DNA from: CAYLJJ01 sp964384025 | GTDB lineage: Bacteria; Myxococcota_A; Bradymonadia; UBA7976; UBA1532 | Length of the DNA stretch: 64,000 bases | Direction: 5' to 3' | Assembly: GCA_964384025.1 (NCBI GenBank) | Contig: CAYLJJ010000023.1 | Span: 4,712 to 68,711 of the forward strand | Part shown: one piece after another, positions 16,368 to 23,536 of the stretch | Numbering within the stretch: position 1 is the first letter of the stretch | Layout of the letters: every line of letters starts with the position of its first letter | Position numbers and translations under genes: made by a program | Notes under the pieces: generated by a model | The model's input: only the letters and a program-made list of their open reading frames with translations | Databases searched by the model: none | Told to the model about the DNA's origin: nothing

Positions 16368-17678
16368 ATGCAGTTGGAGATCGAAGCCCTCAGCCCTGTG
16401 ATGAAGCTGATCCGAGTTCAAACCCCAGCCTCTCGGGTCAATTCTGCTTTCTCTACAGCCTACAACCGCATCGCCCAGCGCCTAAGCCTCCCTGGCTTTC
16501 GCAAGGGACGTGTGCCCAAGTCCTATATCCGGAAGCGTTTTAAGCAAGACGCCACCACAGAGGTCCTCCAGACGCTATTAAAAGAGGCTTGGAAGCAGGC
16601 TTTAGACGATCATCAGCTTAAGCCGATCACCGAACCGCATCTTGACCCCAGCCCCATTGAGCCTGGGAGAGCCTATACTTTTGAGTTCAGCGTCGGCTGC
16701 CTCCCAGAGATAGAGCTGAAGCCTTACGAAGAGCTCTCCTTAGAGCTGTCTGAGTGGAGCATCAGCGATGAAGTTTTGGATCACGAGATGATCCACGTGG
16801 CTGAGCAGATGTCGACCTTTGAGGTGCCCGAAGATCGAGTAGAGGCTCAAACAGGTGATCAGATTACTCTCGACTACAGCGGTCGCATTGATGGAGAGCT
16901 TTTTGAGGGTGGGACTGCCGAAGATGTTGCTCTTGTCTTAGGCAGTGGTCAGTTTATCCCTGGGTTCGAGGAGCAGATCCTCGGCCATAAGATCGCTGAG
17001 GAGTTCCAGGTCCAGGTGAACTTCCCGGAGGAGTACCAAGCTGAGCTATTGGCAGGCAAAGAAGCGGTCTTTGACTGCCTACTCAAGGAGATCAAATCTA
17101 AGGTGATCCCCACTATTGATGAGACCCTAGCCCGTAGGATGGGTGAGCAAGATCTTAAAGCGCTCCGCGAGCAGGTCCGGGATCGAATCAAAACTCATTA
17201 TGAGAACCAGGACAAGAGCGCGGCCCGAGAGGAGCTCAAGAACCAACTCAAATCGGTCTACAATTTCGAGTTGCCGAGTAGTCTCCTTGAGACCAAAGTC
17301 TTTGAAAAAGAGCAGATGCTGAAGAGCACTACAGGCTCAGAAGAGAAACCCTCCGATGAGCAAATCCAACTTGAAGCAGAGCAGGAGCTGCGCTTGGAAC
17401 TCCTCTTTGATCACATGGCTGAGTTGGAATCTATAGAGGTCTCTACCCAGGAGCTTGGGTTTTTCATCCAGCAAATGTCGCAGCAGATGGAGTCTTATGG
17501 GGCCAGCCTAAAACAAATCTACAAAGAGCCGAATCAGCGAGAGGCCCTCCGGCGTCGTATGCGGCATGACAAGGTGCTTGATTTTCTTATGAGCAAAGCT
17601 AACGTGACTCGCGTTGAGCGCACCGTCCCCGCACATGTTCATAAAGAGCAGCAGGAGAGCCTAAATGAAAAGCCCTGA
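16368..17678 (+). CDS. tig: Trigger factor, ribosome-bound chaperone and prolyl isomerase
   Basis: Trigger factor sits at the ribosome exit tunnel and shields nascent chains. The ribosome-docking signature GFRKGRVP is at 43-50 in the N-terminal domain. The FKBP-type peptidyl-prolyl isomerase domain is at about 160-245 (GDQITLDYSGRIDGELFEGG, then GSGQFIPGFEEQI). The helical C-terminal chaperone domain follows, for a normal length of 436 residues. The end overlaps clpP by 14 bp, so the two are coupled. The tig-clpP-clpX-lon order is a classical bacterial arrangement. Confidence 0.97.
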   Translation: MQLEIEALSPVMKLIRVQTPASRVNSAFSTAYNRIAQRLSLPGFRKGRVPKSYIRKRFKQDATTEVLQTLLKEAWKQALDDHQLKPITEPHLDPSPIEPGRAYTFEFSVGCLPEIELKPYEELSLELSEWSISDEVLDHEMIHVAEQMSTFEVPEDRVEAQTGDQITLDYSGRIDGELFEGGTAEDVALVLGSGQFIPGFEEQILGHKIAEEFQVQVNFPEEYQAELLAGKEAVFDCLLKEIKSKVIPTIDETLARRMGEQDLKALREQVRDRIKTHYENQDKSAAREELKNQLKSVYNFELPSSLLETKVFEKEQMLKSTTGSEEKPSDEQIQLEAEQELRLELLFDHMAELESIEVSTQELGFFIQQMSQQMESYGASLKQIYKEPNQREALRRRMRHDKVLDFLMSKANVTRVERTVPAHVHKEQQESLNEKP

Positions 17679-18291
17679 TTGGATGCAGTTGGCCCCACAG
17701 TCTGCCCTGATCCCCACCGTCGTTGAGAGCACACACCGAGGAGAGCGAGGCTGGGATATCTTCAGCCGACTCCTCAAAGATCGCATCATCTTCCTGGGAA
17801 CAGCCATCGATGATCATGTCGCCAATGTGATCATCGCTCAGCTCCTCTATCTGGAGAGTGAAGATGCTGACGGAGAGGTGATGCTCTACATCAACTCTCC
17901 AGGTGGGGTGATCACCAGCGGCTTGGCCATCTATGACACGATGCAGTACATCAAGTGTCCTGTGAGCACGATCTGCATCGGTCAAGCGGCCAGCATGGGC
18001 GCCTTCCTCCTCGCAGGAGGAGAAAAGGGGCGGCGATATACCCTACCTCACTCCCGGATTATGGTACATCAGCCCCTGGGCGGTGCTCATGGTCAGGCCA
18101 GTGATATTGAGATCCAGGCCAAAGAGATCATGCGTCTTAAGAGGAAGCTGAACAGCATCCTCTCTGAGAACACTGGACAGTCTTTAGAGCAGATCGCGCT
18201 CGATCTTGATCGAGATCGCTATATGAACGCCGAGGAGGCCAAAGCCTACGGCATCATCGACGAGATCATGATCAAGAGTCTCAGCAACTGA
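17665..18291 (+). CDS. clpP: ATP-dependent Clp protease proteolytic subunit
   Basis: ClpP forms the tetradecameric serine-protease barrel that degrades proteins fed by ClpX. The catalytic triad can be placed: Ser110 in GQAASMGAF, His135 in MVHQP and an Asp in the DLDRDRYM segment (180-187). The oxyanion loop NSPGG is at 77-81. The N-terminus is some 15 residues longer than many ClpPs, which fits a cleaved propeptide. AGGAG stands eight bases before the ATG, inside the tig 3' end. Confidence 0.97.
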   Translation: MKSPDWMQLAPQSALIPTVVESTHRGERGWDIFSRLLKDRIIFLGTAIDDHVANVIIAQLLYLESEDADGEVMLYINSPGGVITSGLAIYDTMQYIKCPVSTICIGQAASMGAFLLAGGEKGRRYTLPHSRIMVHQPLGGAHGQASDIEIQAKEIMRLKRKLNSILSENTGQSLEQIALDLDRDRYMNAEEAKAYGIIDEIMIKSLSN

Positions 18292-18312
18292 TCTGGCTCA
18301 TGGAGGCCTCTT

Positions 18313-19557
18313 GTGGCCAAGAGAGATGAAAAGGGCAAGCTGAAGTGCTCCTTCTGTGGAAAATCTCAGAAGGAGGTCCGGAAGCTCATCGCCGGTCCCA
18401 GCGTCTACATCTGCGACGAATGCATCGCGCTCTGTAACGACATCATCGCAGAAGAGTTGGGGAGGGGAGAGGGCAGCGAGGGAGATCTCAAGGTGCCCAA
18501 GCCTTCAGAGATCCGACGTGTTCTCGATGAGTATGTGATCGGACAGGATAAGGCCAAGAAAGTCCTCTCTGTCGCGGTTCATAACCACTATAAGCGTGTT
18601 GACAGTCCAGTTGGACAGGACGATGTAGAGCTTCAAAAGAGCAACATCCTGCTGATCGGACCCACAGGGAGCGGAAAGACTCTTCTGGCGCAAACCCTCG
18701 CTCATATCCTAGATGTGCCCTTCAGCATCGCAGATGCCACCAATCTAACCGAAGCAGGCTATGTGGGTGAGGATGTCGAGAACATCATCGTCAATCTCCT
18801 ACAAGTCGCCGATCATGATGTTGAGTTGGCTCAGCGGGGTATCATCTATATCGATGAGATCGATAAGATCAGCCGTAAGAGTGACAACGCCTCCATCACT
18901 CGGGATGTCAGCGGAGAGGGAGTCCAGCAGGCACTCTTGAAGATGATCGAGGGGACCGTCGCGGCGGTCCCTCCCAAGGGGGGACGCAAGCACCCTCAAC
19001 AGGAGTTTTTGCAAGTCAACACCACCAATATCCTCTTTATCTGCGGAGGCGCATTTACAGGCTTGGAGGAGGTGGTCGAGAAGCGACTCGGCAAGATGAG
19101 CATCGGCTTTGGCGCCAAAATCCGCAGCAAAGAGAAGCGGCAGGTGGGTGAATTGCTCGCCAAGGTGCAGCCTGAAGATCTGATCAAGTATGGGTTGATC
19201 CCAGAGTTTGTCGGGCGCATTCCTGTGATGGCGACCTTAAATGAGCTGAGTGAAGATGCCCTGGTGGAGATCCTAACCCAGCCTAAGAACGCGCTCATCA
19301 AACAGTACCATAAGCTTTTGGATATGGACGGGGTTGAGCTGAAGTTCAAGCCAGAGGCGCTTAAAGCGATCGCCCGTCATGCGCTCATGCAGAAGGCGGG
19401 AGCGCGAGGTCTGAGAACCGTTCTGGAAAAGGCGATGCTGGATATCATGTATGAGATCCCCAGCGAGCCCAGGGTCTCAACGGTGATCATCGATGAAGAG
19501 GTGATCACTCAAGGGAAGAAGCCTTCGCTCCTCCGAAGAGGGCAACGCTCCTCTTGA
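18313..19557 (+). CDS. clpX: ATP-dependent Clp protease, ClpX unfoldase subunit
   Basis: ClpX is the hexameric AAA+ unfoldase partner of ClpP. The N-terminal zinc-binding domain has Cys12, Cys15, Cys34 and Cys37. Walker A GPTGSGKT is at 116-123, the substrate-gripping pore loop GYVGED begins at 149, and Walker B with DEID is at 181-184. The start codon is GTG, fixed by a strong TGGAGG six bases upstream. It begins 21 bp after clpP, so the two are one operon. Confidence 0.97.
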   Translation: MAKRDEKGKLKCSFCGKSQKEVRKLIAGPSVYICDECIALCNDIIAEELGRGEGSEGDLKVPKPSEIRRVLDEYVIGQDKAKKVLSVAVHNHYKRVDSPVGQDDVELQKSNILLIGPTGSGKTLLAQTLAHILDVPFSIADATNLTEAGYVGEDVENIIVNLLQVADHDVELAQRGIIYIDEIDKISRKSDNASITRDVSGEGVQQALLKMIEGTVAAVPPKGGRKHPQQEFLQVNTTNILFICGGAFTGLEEVVEKRLGKMSIGFGAKIRSKEKRQVGELLAKVQPEDLIKYGLIPEFVGRIPVMATLNELSEDALVEILTQPKNALIKQYHKLLDMDGVELKFKPEALKAIARHALMQKAGARGLRTVLEKAMLDIMYEIPSEPRVSTVIIDEEVITQGKKPSLLRRGQRSS

Positions 19558-19644
19558 GGTTCTGAAGTCTCGAAATAAGGCTAAGGCTTCCAGAGCGCGA
19601 AGGTTCCCGATATAGGAGGGGTTCAGAAGAGCCAAGAGAGGTCT

Positions 19645-22047
19645 ATGTTCTTTAAAGGTGACGATTCCATCCGAGTACTCCCCCTCCTCCCCCTTAGAGA
19701 TATCATCGTATTTCCTCACATGGTGGTGCCTCTCTTTGTTGGTCGTGAAAAGTCGATCAAAAGCTTGGAAGAAGCGATGAGCGGCGGGAAGGATCTCCTG
19801 CTCGCCGCTCAGCGGATCGCCAAAACCAATGATCCCAAGCCAGGGGAGATCTTCTCTACCGGAACGATGGGGACCATCATCCAGTTTCTGCGCTTGCCCG
19901 ATGGAACCGTCAAGGTCCTTATCGAGGGGAAGCGCCGTGCGAAGATCCGCCGTTTCTTAGAGACCGAGGAGCTTTTTAGAGTTGAGGCCAGCTATATTCA
20001 GGAGCGGCAGAGCCTCAACGCCGAGATCGAGGCCTTGGTCCGGCAGGTTCACTCCAGCTTTGAGGAGTATGTCAAGCTCAACAAACGCATCCCTCCCGAG
20101 ATGCAGGTCGCGGTAAGCAGCATCAACGAGCCCTCGAAGCTGGCCGATTCCATCGTCGCCCACCTCAACCTCAAGCTACAAGACAAGCAGGGCATTTTGG
20201 AGATCGATATTCCAGGAGAGAGGCTCAAGAAGCTCCTGGAGTTGATGCAGGCGGAGATCGAGATCCTTCAGATGGAGAAGAAGATCCGCACACGCGTCAA
20301 GAAGCAGATGGAGAAGAATCAGAAGGAGTACTATCTGAATGAGCAGATGCAGGCCATCCAGAAGGAGCTGGGCGATCGTGATGAACTCAAGAGCGAGCTT
20401 CAAGAGCTTGAGGAACGCATCAAGCTAAAACAGCTCAGCCCAGAAGCTGAGGAGCGTGTTCGCAAGGAGCTTAAGAAGCTCAAGCAGATGAGCCCCATGA
20501 GCGCTGAGGCGACAGTGGTTCGCACCTATGTAGACTGGGTTCTATCGCTGCCCTGGGGGGAATACAGCGAGGATCTCAAGGATATCAAGCAAGCAGAGCA
20601 GATCCTTGATGAAGATCACTACGGGCTCCAGAAGCCCAAGGAGCGTATCCTAGAGTATCTGGCCGTGCATGGCTTGGTGGAGAAGCTGCAAGGACCCATC
20701 CTCTGCCTTGTTGGCCCTCCTGGAGTGGGTAAAACCTCTTTGGCTCGCTCTATCGCTCGCTCTATGGATCGAAAATTTATCCGTATGAGTTTGGGCGGTG
20801 TGCGCGATGAGGCGGAGATTCGTGGGCATCGTCGAACCTATATCGGTGCTCTCCCAGGAAAGATCATCCAGAGCCTGAAGAAGGCGGGGCGCTCCAATCC
20901 AGTGATCCTCCTTGATGAGATCGATAAGATGAGCGCTGACTTTCGAGGAGATCCCTCTTCAGCGCTCCTTGAGGTCCTCGATCCAGAGCAAAACCCCTTC
21001 TTCAACGATCACTATCTGGACCTGGACTATGACCTAAGCCGGGTGATGTTTATCACCACCGCCAACAACCGCCACCAGATCCCTGTCCCTCTCCAGGATC
21101 GCTTAGAGATCATCGAGCTCTCAGGCTATACCGAGTATGAGAAGTTGCGCATCGCTCAGCGCTATCTGGAGCCCAAACAGAGGGTGCGCAATGGTCTGGA
21201 GAAAGCTCAGATCCAGTGGACCCACTCCGCCTTTCAGCGCATCATCAACCGCTACACCCGAGAGAGCGGAGTACGCTCTCTTGAGCGAGAGATCGCCTCT
21301 GTCTGCCGTAAAATCGCCAAGGAGCTGCTGCTCTTCCGAGATGAGGGGGCAGCTCTTGAGGATTTTAAGCTCAAGGTGAGCACCCAACAGATCCAAAAAT
21401 ATCTGGGAACACCACGCTTTAAATTTGGGATCGTCGATGCTCGCGATGAGATCGGCTTGGTCAACGGTCTGGCTTTTACCTCCTGGGGGGGGAACCTGCT
21501 CCAGACAGAGGTGAGCGTGATGCCCGGAAAGGGCAAGCTGATCATCACAGGACAGCTGGGAGAGGTGATGCAGGAGTCTGCTCAGGCGGCGGTCAGTTAT
21601 GTTCGCAGCCGTGCTGTAGACCTGGGCCTCGCTCCTAACTTCTATCAGGCTCTAGATATCCATATGCACTTCCCAGAGGGGGCGATCCCCAAGGATGGTC
21701 CCTCGGCTGGGGTGACGATGGCGACCGCCTTGGTGAGCGCGCTCTGCAAGCTCAAGGTGCGCCATGATATCGCTATGACCGGAGAGATCACCCTGCGAGG
21801 CCGTGTCCTCCCCATCGGGGGGCTTAAGGAGAAGGTCCTGGCGGCTCGACGAGGGGGAATCCGCAGCGTGCTGATCCCTGAGGAGAACCGAAAAGATATC
21901 AAAGAGATCCCCCAACAGGTCCGCAAACAGATCAACTTTATCCTGGTGGAGCACGCTGATCAGGTCTTAGAAAACGCGCTGATCTATGATGAGCAGCTCT
22001 GGAAGGGCCGACAAACCCTTGAAGAAAAGGGAGAGAAAGATCCTTGA
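19645..22047 (+). CDS. lon: ATP-dependent Lon protease
   Basis: An 800-residue LonA. The N-terminal substrate-binding domain begins at LPLLPLRDIIVFP, followed by a coiled-coil linker. The AAA+ domain has Walker A GPPGVGKTS near residue 357. The protease domain has the Ser-Lys dyad: Ser687 in PKDGPSAG and Lys730 in KEKVLAARRGG. Lon degrades damaged and regulatory proteins in the cytosol. It starts 87 bp after clpX with AGAGG close to the ATG. That 87-bp spacer may hold its own promoter, but no clear hexamers were seen. Confidence 0.97.
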   Translation: MFFKGDDSIRVLPLLPLRDIIVFPHMVVPLFVGREKSIKSLEEAMSGGKDLLLAAQRIAKTNDPKPGEIFSTGTMGTIIQFLRLPDGTVKVLIEGKRRAKIRRFLETEELFRVEASYIQERQSLNAEIEALVRQVHSSFEEYVKLNKRIPPEMQVAVSSINEPSKLADSIVAHLNLKLQDKQGILEIDIPGERLKKLLELMQAEIEILQMEKKIRTRVKKQMEKNQKEYYLNEQMQAIQKELGDRDELKSELQELEERIKLKQLSPEAEERVRKELKKLKQMSPMSAEATVVRTYVDWVLSLPWGEYSEDLKDIKQAEQILDEDHYGLQKPKERILEYLAVHGLVEKLQGPILCLVGPPGVGKTSLARSIARSMDRKFIRMSLGGVRDEAEIRGHRRTYIGALPGKIIQSLKKAGRSNPVILLDEIDKMSADFRGDPSSALLEVLDPEQNPFFNDHYLDLDYDLSRVMFITTANNRHQIPVPLQDRLEIIELSGYTEYEKLRIAQRYLEPKQRVRNGLEKAQIQWTHSAFQRIINRYTRESGVRSLEREIASVCRKIAKELLLFRDEGAALEDFKLKVSTQQIQKYLGTPRFKFGIVDARDEIGLVNGLAFTSWGGNLLQTEVSVMPGKGKLIITGQLGEVMQESAQAAVSYVRSRAVDLGLAPNFYQALDIHMHFPEGAIPKDGPSAGVTMATALVSALCKLKVRHDIAMTGEITLRGRVLPIGGLKEKVLAARRGGIRSVLIPEENRKDIKEIPQQVRKQINFILVEHADQVLENALIYDEQLWKGRQTLEEKGEKDP

Positions 22048-22103
22048 ATCTGCGGGATTGCTCTTGATATCAAGACTCCACTTTGTTAAAGGTCTCCAGC
22101 CCT

Positions 22104-22176
22104 GGGCGGGTAGCTCAGCTGGTAGAGCAGCGGCCTTACATGCCGCTGGTCGCAGGTTCAAGTCCTGTCCCGCCCA
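22104..22176 (+). tRNA. tRNA-Val (TAC)
   Basis: The acceptor GGGCGGG pairs with CCCGCCC, and the anticodon loop CTTACAT gives TAC. It is 73 bases, discriminator A, with no encoded CCA. It lies 56 bp after lon and directly abuts the EEP-family gene, whose open frame continues back through the tRNA. Confidence 0.97.
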
Positions 22177-22189
22177 CATCAACTGCTGT

Positions 22190-23320
22190 TTGCTGCTCTT
22201 AAGCAGCTTACAGCTTTCCTGTTTCGACAACAGTTCAGATTCAGACTGGTACTATGATGTACCCGTCTATCCAGATCGCCTTCCTCTAGATCAAGGGGTT
22301 GAGGCTCCTCCACCTGCAAAATTGAAGATCGCTTCCTACAACGTACAACGCCTCTACGATCTGGAGGATGATTGGTATGATGAGGGAGAACTGACCCCAG
22401 AGATAGGTGCTTGGGATCAAAGACGCTACAACCTAAGGATGCAGCAGCTTGGACAGGTTATCGCCGACCTGGATGCAGATATCATCGCCATCGTCGAGAT
22501 TGAAAAGGAGAGCCTCCTCTTCGATCTGGCTGAGGCGGTACAACTTCGGGGAGGTCCCCGCTATGACTACCTAGCTGCGGTAGAGGGCTCTGATGGTGGA
22601 GGGGGCTTGGATCTGGGAGTGATGAGTCGCTATCCCATCCTCCACGATTATAAGCGCCCCATCAGCAATACCATCCGTTGTGAGGGGGCTGATGGTTGGA
22701 TTGAGCTGGATGGCAGTCGCCCTGAAGCTCGGCCCATCCTTCAGGCGGAGATCGATCTAAGCTTTAATGGAGAAGCGGATCTGATCCTCTTTGTGAACCA
22801 TTGGAAATCTAAACTCACAGGACGAAGCTGCTTTGACAGCGAGGTTCGCCGGGTGAGGGCCGCCGAAGCTTTAGCCTCTGCCTTTGAGAGCCTTATTCAA
22901 GAGGCTCCGAGCCGCCCCATCATCGCCCTGGGTGATTTTAACGCCTGGGAGTTTGAAGATCCCTTGCGGGAGAGCTTGAACGCTCGCTTGGATCTTTCAG
23001 CGATAGAGAGGCCCGAGCAGATCTTTAATGCTTGGGGCCTAAGGGAGGAGTTGCAGGAGTGGGGGAGTGACAACAGCAACAACAGCAGAGAGAACAGCAG
23101 CTATCGTTATCGAGGGGAGTGGAGCCGTTTGGATCATCTCCTCTTGAGTGGAAATCTCAGGCCGGGAGGAGAGGCCCGTTGGCGACCCAGCGTAATGAGT
23201 TCTCATCACCCAGATCATCTGCTCCGAGACGGAGCACCCTACGCCTGGTCTCTACGTAGATCGGAGGGCTACAGCGATCATCTCCCCATCTATCTGATCC
23301 TGGAAGAGGATCTAGAATGA
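22190..23320 (+). CDS. Endonuclease/exonuclease/phosphatase (EEP) family putative lipoprotein, start uncertain
   Basis: The EEP fold is clear: KIASYNVQRLYDLEDD (metal and substrate strand), IVEIE, FVNHWKSKL, ALGDFNAWEFED and YSDHLPIYL with the catalytic His. Family members hydrolyse phosphodiesters in nucleic acids, lipids or inositol phosphates; the substrate is not readable. The domain is preceded by a leader-like hydrophobic stretch and Cys (LLLLSSLQLSC), so it was probably a lipoprotein. No ATG or GTG precedes this leader; the only in-frame start is a TTG at 22190 without a ribosome site, 13 bases after tRNA-Val. The true 5' end may therefore be missing or replaced by the tRNA. The frame formally stays open through the tRNA to 21986, which is not a plausible start. 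Confidence 0.75.
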   Translation: MLLLSSLQLSCFDNSSDSDWYYDVPVYPDRLPLDQGVEAPPPAKLKIASYNVQRLYDLEDDWYDEGELTPEIGAWDQRRYNLRMQQLGQVIADLDADIIAIVEIEKESLLFDLAEAVQLRGGPRYDYLAAVEGSDGGGGLDLGVMSRYPILHDYKRPISNTIRCEGADGWIELDGSRPEARPILQAEIDLSFNGEADLILFVNHWKSKLTGRSCFDSEVRRVRAAEALASAFESLIQEAPSRPIIALGDFNAWEFEDPLRESLNARLDLSAIERPEQIFNAWGLREELQEWGSDNSNNSRENSSYRYRGEWSRLDHLLLSGNLRPGGEARWRPSVMSSHHPDHLLRDGAPYAWSLRRSEGYSDHLPIYLILEEDLE

Positions 23321-23415
23321 AGAAAAAACTTAGCAGCCTCCTTTTTTGTTTGATCTCCTGCTCCTGTTTAGATAGAACCTCTTCGCAACAAGGGGTTGTA
23401 GCTCAGTTTGGTTAG
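23317..23415 (+). pseudogene. Lipoprotein leader fragment cut off by tRNA-Asp
   Basis: An ATG that overlaps the EEP stop (ATGA) opens a 32-codon frame encoding a typical lipoprotein signal (MKKKLSSLLFCLISCSC) followed by LDRTSSQQ. It then runs into the tRNA-Asp gene and stops inside it. The leader looks real and is placed like the next gene of an operon. The rest of the protein is absent, so this is most likely the 5' remnant of a lipoprotein gene. Confidence 0.5.
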
Positions 23416-23466
23416 AGCGCTGGCCTGTCAAGCCAGAGGCCGCGGGTTCAAGTCCCGTCAACCCCG
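23392..23466 (+). tRNA. tRNA-Asp (GTC)
   Basis: The acceptor GGGGTTG pairs with CAACCCC, and the anticodon loop CTGTCAA gives GTC. It is 75 bases, discriminator G, with no encoded CCA. A strong terminator follows 6 bases later. Confidence 0.97.
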
Positions 23467-23472
23467 CAAGAA

Positions 23473-23503
23473 CCCCAGGAGATCTCTCCTGGGGTTTTTT
23501 TTT
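23473..23503 (+). terminator. Rho-independent terminator after tRNA-Asp
   Basis: A stem of nine or ten base pairs (CCCCAGGAG with CTCCTGGGG) is followed at once by nine T residues. It closes the transcription unit that includes tRNA-Asp and perhaps the genes from tig onward. Confidence 0.93.
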
Positions 23504-23536
23504 GCAATCTGCCCCATCTAAATCTCGTGGAAGAGT

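Noticed and set aside
21986..22189. Extension of the EEP gene back through tRNA-Val
   Set aside because: The frame includes the whole tRNA, which is a perfect cloverleaf, and the lon 3' end.
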